A DNA stretch of 64,000 nucleotides from Oligella ureolytica DSM 18253 (GCF_000373745.1 NZ_KB892291.1:49544-113543), one strand, 5' to 3'. Shown: positions 36,999-46,321, counted from the first letter of the stretch. Numbers and translations are program-made. Notes: a model not told the origin generated them from the letters alone.

Positions 36999-38302
36999 TC
37001 GACTATCTCTACTTTAGAGCCTGCACGCAAGCGATCAATACCTTCTACAACCACTCGATCGCCCTCAACTAAACCATCAGTCACTTGGGTATAGCCGGTA
37101 TCCACAATGCCGGTAATAACCTCGCGCTGATTAACCGTATTGCCCTCATCAACTAAAAATACAAAGGCGCCTTCGCGACCGTGCTGAATCGCATCGGTTA
37201 GTACACTTAAACTGTGATCGTAGCGCTCAGCAAAAAGCCATGCATTCACGAATTGATTAGGGAATAAATTGTGCTCGCTATTATTGAAGCGTGCTTTTAT
37301 TTTGACTGTACCGGTTGTTGAATCGATTTGATTATCCATTGATAATACAAAGCCTTCTTCAATAAATTGGGACGAGTTACGATCAAATAACTGCACTTGA
37401 ATTGGAATATTCTGATAGAACTTAGAGGCTATTTGCGGTACAAACTGCTCAGAAACTGCAAACTCCACATCCATAGGCTGATTCTGTGTAATCGTAACCA
37501 AACCATCGGCCGAATTAGCCTGTACCAAATTACCAATATCAACTTGGCGCAGACCTAAACGACCGCTGATTGGCGCAGTAATTGTTGTGTACTCAAGTTC
37601 AATTTCCGCTTCATCTATTTGCGCTTGTAAGCTGGCACGGTTCGCTTTTAATTGATTAACTAAGGCTTCTTGAGTATCGACTTGCTGCCTGGCGATGGAG
37701 TTTTGCTTAAATAAAGTCCGGTAGCGACGCGCATCTGCTTCCGCATTAAGTAACTGCGCTTCATTTTGTTCATACTGCGCACGCGCCTGCTGCAGCCTAG
37801 CTTTGAAAGGACGTTGATCAATTTCAAACAAAGGCTCGCCTTCCTCTACAAAAGCGCCTTCTTCGAAGAGAATCTTGGTCAACAAACCGCTCACCTGACT
37901 ATTAACCAGTACCGTTTCAGAGGGAACCGCGGTACCTAAACCTCGAACAATAAAATTCATGGAGCGCTCTTCTGCAGTCACCACGCTAACCTTGGTCACC
38001 ATGCCCATCATACCGCCCGGGCCTTGTCGTGGTCCGCCCATTCTGCCAGCCCCCGCACCTGCGGCTGCCGGTTCATCTGCCGATGACGTCTTAAGGGCTT
38101 CCTTGCCCCCCATAAAGTAATAGTAAATAGCAAAGACGACGACTGCCAGCAATAGCAGCATGACAATCAATTTTAAGAATCGCTGTCCGGGCGACGTTGT
38201 TTTGGAAGATAAATCATAGCGCTCTGCCCTTGCTCTTTTCTCTACTGACTCGGGAGCCTGCTCTGACTTAGTTGTCTTAGATGACTCAGGTGGGTTACTC
38301 AC
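36995..38302 (-). CDS. mdtA: RND periplasmic adaptor protein (MdtA/MuxA-like membrane fusion protein)
   Basis: Links the two pumps to the outer-membrane factor. The 435-residue protein has a charged cytoplasmic N-terminus (about 1-45), one transmembrane helix (about 46-67) and a Gly/Ala/Met-rich linker. It then has the lipoyl/hairpin domain (GAFVEEGEPLFEIDQRPF, a long coiled coil) and the beta-barrel region. The N-terminal anchor replaces a lipoprotein signal. It is the first gene of the operon, so the promoter should lie in the gap 38303-38348. Confidence 0.92.
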   Translation of the reverse strand: MSNPPESSKTTKSEQAPESVEKRARAERYDLSSKTTSPGQRFLKLIVMLLLLAVVVFAIYYYFMGGKEALKTSSADEPAAAGAGAGRMGGPRQGPGGMMGMVTKVSVVTAEERSMNFIVRGLGTAVPSETVLVNSQVSGLLTKILFEEGAFVEEGEPLFEIDQRPFKARLQQARAQYEQNEAQLLNAEADARRYRTLFKQNSIARQQVDTQEALVNQLKANRASLQAQIDEAEIELEYTTITAPISGRLGLRQVDIGNLVQANSADGLVTITQNQPMDVEFAVSEQFVPQIASKFYQNIPIQVQLFDRNSSQFIEEGFVLSMDNQIDSTTGTVKIKARFNNSEHNLFPNQFVNAWLFAERYDHSLSVLTDAIQHGREGAFVFLVDEGNTVNQREVITGIVDTGYTQVTDGLVEGDRVVVEGIDRLRAGSKVEIVD

Positions 38303-38348
38303 TCAAACATCCTATAAATTACTATGTATAAAAACTCATCATTATTAA

Positions 38349-39110
38349 TTAAAAATTGCAAAAAGCAATTTTAAAACCGGTAGGCCTGGTAACTAAATGC
38401 GCCTCTAACTGCCGGCTTAATTGATATAAGCGCACAAAAGTCACGTATTTATTTGCGCTAATTTCCGGATAAACCTCACTCGTCTTTGGCACCCAAACGC
38501 GTATGAGCTGAAAAGGCTGCCCACCTAAAGCACGCTCATAAACTCCATTTGCCGATGTCGTGGCATACTCAGGATCACGCGAGGCTCGAATAAAATGCAA
38601 TAAGCTATTTACTCCCTCAGCAAGGGGCCTAAATGACGCCACCCACTCATCAACCACTTTTTGTCTTTGTTCAGGGCTACTCGTCAACCACCCTTGATAA
38701 GCGGGAAACTCCGTAGAAGACAATCCGCCCGGTACCACATATCGACTCTTAATTTTCGCCAACCACTCACTTTCTCTTGCTGCGCGGCCGATTTTACCCG
38801 CATCGTGCAATTCACGACTGACTTGATTTAAATCGATGAGTGCGGATTCAATAGCTGATGAATCAACACCGGGGTAATTCCTATACTCTTGAAGTGTAAT
38901 TTTTTGCTTATCCAATTCCTGCAACAAGGTATTGCGGGCATCACCTCGCTCACACACATCCATCACATCAAACAGCGCACCAAGTAAACACTCATCACTT
39001 TCCGGACTGGCAGATAAGTGCTGCTGAAAAAAGAATAAACGCTTAAAAAGGTACTCTAAACGTAAAAAAGAGCGAATTTTCTCACTAAATGGGTACTCAT
39101 ACAAAATCAC
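38349..39110 (-). CDS. zapD: Cell division protein ZapD
   Basis: Crosslinks FtsZ protofilaments into bundles at the septum. The 253-residue sequence is typical of the family: YEYPFSEKIRSFLRLEYLF at the N-terminus, a helical N-terminal domain and a C-terminal beta domain carrying PLAEGVNSLLHFIR. The gene lies downstream of coaE and pilD, the order found in many proteobacteria (pilD-coaE-zapD). Confidence 0.93.
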   Translation of the reverse strand: MILYEYPFSEKIRSFLRLEYLFKRLFFFQQHLSASPESDECLLGALFDVMDVCERGDARNTLLQELDKQKITLQEYRNYPGVDSSAIESALIDLNQVSRELHDAGKIGRAARESEWLAKIKSRYVVPGGLSSTEFPAYQGWLTSSPEQRQKVVDEWVASFRPLAEGVNSLLHFIRASRDPEYATTSANGVYERALGGQPFQLIRVWVPKTSEVYPEISANKYVTFVRLYQLSRQLEAHLVTRPTGFKIAFCNF

Positions 39111-39126
39111 GATAATCCCTTGTAAA

Positions 39127-39744
39127 TTAGCCTTTTTCGCTTAACTCCAGCCAACACTCATGCATTTGATGCACTTGTCGCTGCAGCTCAGCCAAATCAA
39201 CGCCCACACCGTTGTGAATCACATCGTCTGCATGTACTAAACGATCCGCTCGGCTTGCCTGACTGGCAATAATGCGTCGAATTTCATCGACGGTGAGCTG
39301 ACTTCTAGATTGTACACGCGATATTTGCGTCTCTTCATCACAATCTACGACACAGATGCGTTTAAATTGTGGCCGATAACGCTCGACTGACTCAATTAAA
39401 AGAGGAATATCGTAAACCACGTAGGCGCTAGTCGCTTGCTCTGCTTGAATGCGCATGTGTGCCTGGATGATAGGATGAACGATGGCTTCTAAACGTTGAC
39501 GAGCGTCAGCCTCTTGAAATACTAATTCGCGCATCTTCGCTCGATCCAAAGCCCCGGTATCATCAATCATAGCATCACCAAAAGCCACTCTAATTGCTTC
39601 TATTGCTTCACCGCCACTAGCTGTACTTGCCCGTGAAATCTTATCGGCATCAATAATCACAATGCCCAGCTTTTCCAGTAATTTGGTTACGGTCGATTTG
39701 CCGGAACCAATCCCACCTGTTAGACCGATCTTGAACTGCTTCAT
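39127..39744 (-). CDS. coaE: Dephospho-CoA kinase
   Basis: The last step of coenzyme A synthesis: phosphorylates the 3'-OH of dephospho-CoA. The 205-residue P-loop kinase has GGIGSGKST at about 10-18, DADKISR, and the lid region SRVQSRSQLTVDEIRR. The C-terminal tail is ordinary. coaX (51479-52342) in the same window encodes the first step of the pathway. Confidence 0.95.
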   Translation of the reverse strand: MKQFKIGLTGGIGSGKSTVTKLLEKLGIVIIDADKISRASTASGGEAIEAIRVAFGDAMIDDTGALDRAKMRELVFQEADARQRLEAIVHPIIQAHMRIQAEQATSAYVVYDIPLLIESVERYRPQFKRICVVDCDEETQISRVQSRSQLTVDEIRRIIASQASRADRLVHADDVIHNGVGVDLAELQRQVHQMHECWLELSEKG

Positions 39745-39769
39745 TTGCTCCCCTAAACCATGCGGCTAT

Positions 39770-40417
39770 TTATCCATACCACCAAATAATATATGCTGCT
39801 ACAGATAAAAAGGGACCAAAAGCAATACTACTTACAGTCTTTTTTGAGAACAAACGACAACTCATCACAACGACAATAGCCAAGCAGCACGCAATGAATA
39901 ACAAATACAGTACTGATTGCGCATCAAACCAACAGAGCAAAGCTAAAACAAATTTTGTATCACCGGCACCGAACCCCGGCTGAAACCTGCCATTACTCCA
40001 CTTCTCCATCAATACCTGAAGGATCTTAGCATAGATGGCCCAGAGCATAACTATTGCCAATTGTATCCAAACAATACTATTTAATACAAAATAATGGTAG
40101 CTTAAGCCACCGATGGCAAGCGCCAAAAGTAGCCTATCGGGCAATATTCTTAACTTAAGATCAAACCACGACAAGCTCAATAAAAGGGCAATAAATACCA
40201 AATAGAACGCCCCCGCTATATCAAGTCGAGGCAACTCGAGACCTAGAACCAAAAACGCCAACACAACCAACCAAGGAGGATAACGCTTCTTATAAGGACG
40301 CACGTCTCGCCAGTAACAATCACCGCGATATTGCCTGTAAATGCTCAGCAAATAGGATGGTAAAAAGAAATAGAGTATGAACCCTAGGAAGGTCAAAAAG
40401 AAAAAGAGCTGAAACAT
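39770..40417 (-). CDS. pilD: Short prepilin peptidase (A24 family) without the N-methyltransferase domain
   Basis: A polytopic membrane aspartic protease of about 215 residues. The two catalytic aspartates are in SWFDLKLRILPD and the signature FGAGDTKF (GxGD). A full PilD has an N-terminal cytoplasmic domain with two CxxC pairs that binds zinc and is needed for methylation. Here the equivalent region (YRGDCYWRDVRPYKKRYPPW) has only one Cys. The start ATG 40417 is preferred because GGAGG precedes it by 8 nt; ATG 40432 lies inside that site. pilB and pilC, usually upstream, are absent. Whether it still processes pilins is unknown. Confidence 0.8.
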   Translation of the reverse strand: MFQLFFFLTFLGFILYFFLPSYLLSIYRQYRGDCYWRDVRPYKKRYPPWLVVLAFLVLGLELPRLDIAGAFYLVFIALLLSLSWFDLKLRILPDRLLLALAIGGLSYHYFVLNSIVWIQLAIVMLWAIYAKILQVLMEKWSNGRFQPGFGAGDTKFVLALLCWFDAQSVLYLLFIACCLAIVVVMSCRLFSKKTVSSIAFGPFLSVAAYIIWWYG

Positions 40418-40517
40418 CTGAATTTCCTCCATAGGAAAATCTTAGCTTAAGCTCTTTGTCATATGTTGGTAGTAGGATATATTTATCCCTGATGAAACAA
40501 TGGATTAGAATGATGAA

Positions 40518-41249
40518 TTAGTGCAGTGTCCTGTCGCTGTCTGTATCGCCCTCGACTAACTCTATATCCTCATAGTCAGTCTCAGACTCGTAAGTTAGGA
40601 CATGGGCATCAAGTTTGACAAACGCATATAACAAAGCGGCAATGGATTGGTAAAAATCAAAATTAGTGCCCTCTATTTGCTGTATGCCGTCTTGCCATTC
40701 TTCTGTCCATGAAAGCAGAGAAACTTCCAAGTACATACCTTGGACTTGTGCAACAGACTCCATGATCTTCGGATCCTGTTCATCAACGACCGCTAAGCAC
40801 CACGCAGAAATAGCCGCAAGATAGACAGAGATATGATCGACTGCCCCGCCAAACTCGGGATTTAATGGTAGTTCGTTATGCTCTAAAAAGACGGATAACG
40901 GTAAGTTATTCTGTAAAAAATCAATATCTTCCTGGTCTAAATAGAGTGATGCTAAGGGTGGCACGGTCTCTGTTTTTTTAGTTAAAAAGAGGATTTTAAA
41001 ATCCTCTGCTAAAGCAACACGTGCCTCATCGCTACCATCCATCGCCTTGAGGGCGTTAGACACACGCTCGACCTCTTTGTTAAAGCCAAGACCTACAAAG
41101 AAATCCAGCAACTGATCCATCTCATCCGAACAATAAAATGCAAACAAGTCCTTGCTTATCACATCAGCAAAAACACTCGAAAACCACTCAAAAATCGAAG
41201 AGCGCTCGGCATTAAATGGGGTCCAATTAGCTTGAAGTTCCTGATACAT
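40518..41249 (-). CDS. TorD/DmsD-like molybdoenzyme-type chaperone
   Basis: A 243-residue, highly helical acidic protein. It resembles TorD-family redox-enzyme maturation proteins, with KTETVPPLASLYLDQ and FLEHNELPLNPEFGGAVDHISVYLA around residues 92-147 (the usual E-x-x-P-x-D-H region). Such chaperones bind Tat signal peptides of molybdoenzymes. No intact molybdoenzyme lies in the window, only a decayed Tat-type sulfite dehydrogenase 4 kb away. The C-terminal tail is unusually acidic (residues 218-243). The match is moderate, so other DmsD-like roles are possible. Confidence 0.65.
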   Translation of the reverse strand: MYQELQANWTPFNAERSSIFEWFSSVFADVISKDLFAFYCSDEMDQLLDFFVGLGFNKEVERVSNALKAMDGSDEARVALAEDFKILFLTKKTETVPPLASLYLDQEDIDFLQNNLPLSVFLEHNELPLNPEFGGAVDHISVYLAAISAWCLAVVDEQDPKIMESVAQVQGMYLEVSLLSWTEEWQDGIQQIEGTNFDFYQSIAALLYAFVKLDAHVLTYESETDYEDIELVEGDTDSDRTLH

Positions 41250-41346
41250 AGTGGCTTAAGTCCTTTGGGTAACGCTAAAATTAAACAATATTGTTTCTAT
41301 TTTACGCATATATCTCGCGGCCGTCTTTCGCGAGCGATAAGAATAA

Positions 41347-41384
41347 AAAAGTGAGTGCTCAAATCAAAAAGCTCACTCACTTTT
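41347..41384 (-). terminator. Terminator of the sulfate transporter operon
   Basis: AAAAGTGAGTG (41347-41357) pairs with CACTCACTTTT (41374-41384) over a 16-nt loop. In the minus-strand RNA the hairpin is followed by a run of U residues, fitting termination after cysA. Confidence 0.7.
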
Positions 41385-41407
41385 AAACGCGTGTGCACCT
41401 ATCCACA

Positions 41408-42478
41408 CTAGCGGTTAAACACTGTCACTGACTCCGGACTCAAGGCGATACGTTCGCCTTTTTTGTAGTCTGCTTCCTGCTGTATTTGTTGCGGTAAAAA
41501 AACATCGACTTCTTGTCCCTGGTCTTCATCGATCACATGCAATCTGACAAATGGACCTAAGTCTTGGACATCTTGTAAGTAGCCGTGAAGCATAAAGCCA
41601 TTATGCTCTGTCGGGCGACTCAAGCGCCATTGATGAGGACGAACATAGGCTCTGGCAGCACCATCACGGACTTCCTGTCCGCTCTGGTCGTCTGTAAGCG
41701 CCACAGAAAACTCATTGAAATGCCACCTTGAATCCTCGACAACGCCTTCAAACGCGGTGGCCTCACCTAAGAACTCCGTAACAAAGGGGGTTTGCGGCTG
41801 GTGATAGAGGTATGATCCGCTTCCCTCTTGCTCGATCCGACCATGATTCATTAAAACGATATTATCAGAAATTTCTAAGGCTTCTTCTTGATCATGAGTA
41901 ACCAAAATACTCGTCACACCTAACTCATGATGAACACGTCTCAACCACTGACGCAACTCTTTACGAACCTTAGCATCCAATGCACCAAAGGGCTCATCCA
42001 GCAATAACAGCTTAGGACGCACCGCCAAAGAGCGGGCTAAGGCAATGCGCTGGCGTTGGCCTCCGGAAAGCTGTGCCGGAAAAGAGTTAGCCAAATGAGG
42101 CAGCTGGACTAATTCCAATAAATGCGTTACGCGTTCTTTAATCTCTTTTTTCGACGGTCGCTGACTACGCGGCAAGACAGTTAAACCAAAGGCCACATTA
42201 TCAAATACGGTCATATGGCGAAATAAAGCATAGTGCTGAAACATAAAACCAATGTTACGCTCCTGCACCGACCTGTTGGTCATGTCCTGGCCATCTAAAA
42301 TGACCTGCCCATTATCGGCAAACTCCAAACCCGCAATAATACGTAAAAGAGTTGTTTTGCCGCAGCCTGATGGACCTAATAAAGAAACCAACTGGCCTGT
42401 TTCCACATGCAAGTTGATGTTTTTTAATGCCTGAAAACCACCAAAATGCTTGTTAATATTTTTAATTTCGATGCTCAT
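41408..42478 (-). CDS. cysA: Sulfate/thiosulfate ABC transporter ATPase
   Basis: The energy-coupling subunit of the sulfate importer. Its 356 residues have Walker [10 protein letters not shown] (about 35-43), signature LSGGQRQR and Walker [13 protein letters not shown]. The C-terminal ~110 residues form a TOBE-like regulatory domain. The start overlaps the cysW stop by 4 bp. It is the last gene of the operon sbp-cysT-cysW-cysA. Confidence 0.95.
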   Translation of the reverse strand: MSIEIKNINKHFGGFQALKNINLHVETGQLVSLLGPSGCGKTTLLRIIAGLEFADNGQVILDGQDMTNRSVQERNIGFMFQHYALFRHMTVFDNVAFGLTVLPRSQRPSKKEIKERVTHLLELVQLPHLANSFPAQLSGGQRQRIALARSLAVRPKLLLLDEPFGALDAKVRKELRQWLRRVHHELGVTSILVTHDQEEALEISDNIVLMNHGRIEQEGSGSYLYHQPQTPFVTEFLGEATAFEGVVEDSRWHFNEFSVALTDDQSGQEVRDGAARAYVRPHQWRLSRPTEHNGFMLHGYLQDVQDLGPFVRLHVIDEDQGQEVDVFLPQQIQQEADYKKGERIALSPESVTVFNR

Positions 42479-43386
42479 GCCGCCACCTTATCTTGCTTTT
42501 TGTCCATAGTCTTTAAAAAATCCTTTTTCCCTGCGTGAGAAGCTAATGCTTGCTTGTACTTACGCTTTTCCCACCAACTCAGCGCATGCTGTAAGAGCAA
42601 GGTGAGGATCGCTAAAAATGCTAATAAGCTGGCAGCAGCAAAAGCCCCTACCGGGTTGTAGTCGTTATAAAGCACATCAATGTGTAGTGGTAACGTATTA
42701 GTCAATCCGCGAATATGCCCTGAAACCACCGAAACAGCGCCAAACTCACCCATCGCACGCGCATTACTTAAAATAATTCCGTACAACAACGCCCAACGGA
42801 TATTTGGCAATGTCACGCGCCAAAACATTTGCCAAGACGATGCGCCTAACACTAAGGCTGCCTGCTCTTCGCTTGAACCCTGACTTTGCATCAAGGGAAT
42901 TAATTCACGCGCAATAAATGGGAACGTGACAAACAACGTCGCAATGACAATGCCCGGCACCGCGAAAATCACTTGAACACCAATCGACTCCAGCCAGCTA
43001 CCAAGAAAACTATAGCTTCCGAATAGTAAGATAAACATCAAACCCGCCACAACCGGTGATACCGAAAATGGCAGATCCAATAAGGTGGTCATCCACTGCT
43101 TACCTCGGAAATCAAAGCGTGTGAGCAACCAAGCCACGGCGATCCCGAAAATTACATTAATCGGCAACACGATCGCTGCGGTTAACAAGGTCAGCTTAAT
43201 CGCTGAGACCGCGTCCGGCTCAGTTAATGAAGCGATATATAAACCCCAGCCTTGACGGAAGGCTTCCACAAAAATAGAGAACAATGGAATAACCAGCATA
43301 ACGCCCAGAAAAGCAGTAGCAATTGCTATTAATAAAAACTTCAACCAACGAGGCTCATCGACAGAATTTTGATTTGTTCTTTTCAT
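42475..43386 (-). CDS. cysW: Sulfate ABC transporter permease CysW
   Basis: An inner-membrane permease with six predicted helices. The EAA-type coupling motif lies near [21 protein letters not shown], which contacts CysA. Its 303 residues are normal. The gap of 9 bp from cysT and the 4-bp overlap with cysA support co-translation. The C-terminal 30 residues are strongly basic. Confidence 0.94.
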   Translation of the reverse strand: MKRTNQNSVDEPRWLKFLLIAIATAFLGVMLVIPLFSIFVEAFRQGWGLYIASLTEPDAVSAIKLTLLTAAIVLPINVIFGIAVAWLLTRFDFRGKQWMTTLLDLPFSVSPVVAGLMFILLFGSYSFLGSWLESIGVQVIFAVPGIVIATLFVTFPFIARELIPLMQSQGSSEEQAALVLGASSWQMFWRVTLPNIRWALLYGIILSNARAMGEFGAVSVVSGHIRGLTNTLPLHIDVLYNDYNPVGAFAAASLLAFLAILTLLLQHALSWWEKRKYKQALASHAGKKDFLKTMDKKQDKVAA

Positions 43387-43395
43387 GTTTAATCC

Positions 43396-44226
43396 TTATG
43401 CTCTACCTTCAAGACGGCGACTAATACGCCATTGTGCGGCATTGATGATAAAGAGAATCGTAAAAGCAATGAGCAACATAAATAAGGCCACAGCGGACGC
43501 TCCCTGCACATCAAACATCTCTAGTTTTGCTGTAATAATGACCGGTAAAATTTCAGACACCAGCGGGATATTACCGGCAATAAAAATCACGGAACCATAC
43601 TCACCGGTCGCTCGGGCAAACATCATGCCCGTACCCATCAATAAAGCCGGTGTTAACTCGGGTAAAATGACGCGTCGAAACGTAGTCCAGCGATTTGCCC
43701 CTAAGGTCGCGGAAGCCTCTTCTAACTCAGGTTGCAGCTCTTCCAGTACCGGTTGCACCGCACGCACAATAAACGGCATACTGACAACGACCAAGGCGAG
43801 GTAAATACCGGTTGGAGTAAAAGCAATCCGCTGTTCAAAGAATTGACCCAACCAGCCGTTTGGCGAATAAAGTGTTGCTAAGGTAATCCCTGTAACCGCT
43901 GTTGGCAAGGCAAAAGGCAAATCAACCAACGCATTCATCAGAGACTTACCGGGAAACTGATAACGCACCAATACCCAAGCCACTAAGGTACCAAAAAACA
44001 GATTAGTAAAGGTCGCATACAGTGATAAACGAAGGGTTAAAAAAATGGCTGCCATCACGCGCTCTTCGGTGATTGTGCTGATAAACACATCCCATCCCAT
44101 ACCAGAAGTGACCCAGAACAGCATAGCAAAAGGTAAAAGCACCAAAATGGATAAGCAAAACACACTTACCCCTAAACTTAGACCAAAGCCCGGTAGTATC
44201 GTTTTTTGTTTGAGTAAAAATTGCAT
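43396..44226 (-). CDS. cysT: Sulfate ABC transporter permease CysT (CysU)
   Basis: The partner permease of CysW. Its 276 residues have about six hydrophobic helices and the coupling motif LGANRWTTFRRVILPELTPAL. It follows the sulfate-binding protein gene after a 92-bp spacer that carries a strong hairpin (44252-44289), so it may be expressed at a lower level than sbp. Confidence 0.94.
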   Translation of the reverse strand: MQFLLKQKTILPGFGLSLGVSVFCLSILVLLPFAMLFWVTSGMGWDVFISTITEERVMAAIFLTLRLSLYATFTNLFFGTLVAWVLVRYQFPGKSLMNALVDLPFALPTAVTGITLATLYSPNGWLGQFFEQRIAFTPTGIYLALVVVSMPFIVRAVQPVLEELQPELEEASATLGANRWTTFRRVILPELTPALLMGTGMMFARATGEYGSVIFIAGNIPLVSEILPVIITAKLEMFDVQGASAVALFMLLIAFTILFIINAAQWRISRRLEGRA

Positions 44227-44251
44227 TATTTAATACCGCTTTTTAACAGCA

Positions 44252-44289
44252 AATGCGCTTAGCCTCATAAAATGAGTTCTAAGCGCATT
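44252..44289 (-). other. Long hairpin between sbp and cysT
   Basis: AATGCGCTTAG pairs with CTAAGCGCATT (11 bp), with an inner CTCAT/ATGAG stem. No T-tract follows on the minus strand. A hairpin after a binding-protein gene often stabilises its mRNA and lets the binding protein outnumber its permeases (as with malE); here that is inference. Confidence 0.65.
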
Positions 44290-44318
44290 GAAGCTGAATT
44301 TTAAAACTTTTTTATTAT

Positions 44319-45356
44319 TTAGCGCTTGTTGACTTCGTCAAAAATACCGCCATCAGCAAAGTAGGTTTGCATAATTTCCGGCCAATCACCAAACACTTCT
44401 GTCGCACGGAAAGTCTCTACCGGAGGGAAGCGATCAGCGTTTTTCTCTAATACCTCTTGGCTACTAGGACGTAGGTATAAAGAAGCTGCTAACTCTTGCG
44501 CAGGCTCACTCCACAGGAAATCTAAGTACTCTTTGGCAGTCGCTTCTGAGCCCTTACGCTCAACTACTGTATCGACAATAGCGACAGGGTTTTCAGCTTT
44601 AATGGAGTAAGTTGGGTAAATCACTTCAAATTGGTCTTTACCAAACTCATTGGCTGCCATATGTGCTTCATTTTCAAAGGTTAGGAGCACATCACCAATA
44701 CCTCGCTGTACGAAAGTCGTCGTCGCAGCACGGCCACCATTTTCTAAGATTGGCGTATTTTTCAAAATACCACGCGCTAATTCTTTGGCTTTTTCATGAT
44801 CGCCATTATGCTCTTTTAAAGCGGCACCATAAAGTGCTAGGAAACTATAGCGGCCATTACCGGTGATTTTCGGGTTAGCAATCACGATTTGCACGCCGTC
44901 TTTTGTCAAATCTTCCCAGTCTTGGATGTTTTTAGGATTGTCTTTGCGCACTAAAATCACGGTTAAGCTGGTAAAAGGTACCGCATTGTCAGGAAACTCC
45001 TGCTCCCACTCTGCATCAATCAGACCCTTGTCAACCAACAATTGAATATCTGAGCTTTGGTTCATTGTCACGACATCCGCTAATAAACCGTTGGCCACAC
45101 TCATCGCTTGCTTAGAAGAACCTGCATGTGACTGCTGAATAGTTAAGGTCTCACCGTTATGCTTGGCAGCATAATCCTCTAAAAACAAAGGATTAAATTC
45201 CTTATAGAAGTCACGCATCACATCATAAGATACATTTAAAAAAGCATCTTTACCGTCTTGTGCTTGGGCACTGACAGAAAATGCAGCAGAAGCCGCGATA
45301 GACAAGACTAACGCAGGCTTCAGCGCTGATGATAAAAAACTTTTACCGAATTTCAT
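44319..45356 (-). CDS. sbp: Periplasmic sulfate-binding protein
   Basis: Captures sulfate in the periplasm and delivers it to CysTWA. The 345-residue protein has a signal peptide (about 12-31, ending SAQAQ), then the family N-terminus LNVSYDVMRDFYKEFNPLF and LTIQQSHAGSSKQA, in which ligand-binding residues lie. The upstream gap (45357-45507) should hold the CysB-regulated promoter. AGGA precedes the ATG by about 6 nt. The thiosulfate-specific CysP is a close alternative. Confidence 0.94.
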   Translation of the reverse strand: MKFGKSFLSSALKPALVLSIAASAAFSVSAQAQDGKDAFLNVSYDVMRDFYKEFNPLFLEDYAAKHNGETLTIQQSHAGSSKQAMSVANGLLADVVTMNQSSDIQLLVDKGLIDAEWEQEFPDNAVPFTSLTVILVRKDNPKNIQDWEDLTKDGVQIVIANPKITGNGRYSFLALYGAALKEHNGDHEKAKELARGILKNTPILENGGRAATTTFVQRGIGDVLLTFENEAHMAANEFGKDQFEVIYPTYSIKAENPVAIVDTVVERKGSEATAKEYLDFLWSEPAQELAASLYLRPSSQEVLEKNADRFPPVETFRATEVFGDWPEIMQTYFADGGIFDEVNKR

Positions 45357-45549
45357 AAGTATTCCTAAATAATATTTTTGTCTATTGAACGCCTCAAAAA
45401 GACATAAGAAAGAATATAACTCTTTTTTCTTATAATTAAAAACAATAAATTTACATATTTATATTACCAAAAGAAATATAAACATATTGATTTAAGCATT
45501 AAAAACCTTGTCAATATTAGAGAAGAACGAAGAATCTTGGGGCTTTTTT
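45357..45549. promoter_or_regulatory. Divergent control region of sbp and the decayed sorA
   Basis: An AT-rich 193-bp gap between oppositely oriented genes. It has minus-strand TATAAG and TTATAT hexamers suitable as -10 boxes. A CysB site is expected for the sulfate operon, but I could not recognise one by eye. Confidence 0.3.
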
Positions 45550-46235
45550 ATGACACAAATCAATAAAGCCCGTCGCCGAGTGCTGACAACGAGCGGTAGC
45601 GTCTTAGGCTTAGCCTCTATTAGTGCGATTAGTGGCTTAACCCCGGCAGCCAAAGTACTAGCAGCAACCCAAACTGACGCAGGAAGCGGTCCCTCCTTAC
45701 CGGATTATGCCTCTTGGAAAGATCCCGATAGCTTAATTATCCATAGTGCAAACACGATGGAAACTAAGCGTAGTGCTTTCGGTAGTGGAATCATTACACC
45801 ACTAGAACGTTTATTTGTACGTAATAATATCTCGCCCCCAAGTGAGGATATTATAAAAGTTCCGGACGCTTGGGAGATAGAGATCGCGGGGGTAAAAGAC
45901 CCATAAACTCTGACCGTTGCGGATCTTAAAAAGTTAGGTATGACTACTGTAGCCATGGTCCTACAGTGTAGCGGCAACGGTCGTGCCTACTTCCCATCAA
46001 GGCCAAGTGGTACTCAATGGACCGTCGGCGCAGCAGGCTGTGTCGTCTTTAGTGGTGTTCCTGTTAAAACCCTACTAGAACACGTCAATGGCATGAATGA
46101 TGGTGCCAAATATATGACGCTGAACGCATTCGCCAAACCATGTTCGAAAGCATGAGCGCTATGCCCTCTTTTGACGCAATGGATGCAGATGACATAGAGG
46201 CGGTAATTGCTTACTTAGTCTCGGCCATTGAATAA
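45550..46235 (+). pseudogene. sorA: Decayed sulfite dehydrogenase sorA fused to the tail of a cytochrome c (sorB remnant)
   Basis: The frame starts with a Tat signal (KARRRVLTTSG near residue 8-18) and reads as a SorA/sulfite oxidase N-terminus (SWKDPDSLIIHS, ITPLERLFVRNN). It meets TAA at 45904, where the family continues with a residue such as Gln. The same frame then resumes (TLTVADLKKLG, MVLQCSGNGR with the molybdenum-ligand Cys, VGAAGCVVFSGVPVKTLL). It breaks at about 46118. From there a different frame reads ERIRQTMFESMSAMPSF...AVIAYLVSAIE to the TAA at 46233-46235, which is a cytochrome c C-terminus with an axial Met in MPSF. A deletion has therefore joined sorA to sorB. The protein is not functional as drawn. 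Confidence 0.85.
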
Positions 46236-46263
46236 TTGCCCTAGCTCTAAAGCAATAAATTAA

Positions 46264-46295
46264 AAAAGCGCCTTGTATATGTAGAAGGCGCTTTT
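46264..46295. terminator. Bidirectional terminator between the sorA remnant and lipA
   Basis: AAAAGCGCCTT pairs with AAGGCGCTTTT (11 bp, 10-nt loop), with A-runs and T-runs on either side. It serves convergent transcription from both flanks. Confidence 0.85.
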
Positions 46296-46321
46296 AAATG
46301 AATTGTCAGTAAATTGTTAAT

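Noticed and set aside
45940..46155. A 71-codon frame in the sorA remnant
   Set aside because: It is the in-frame continuation of sorA after the stop codon, not a separate gene.
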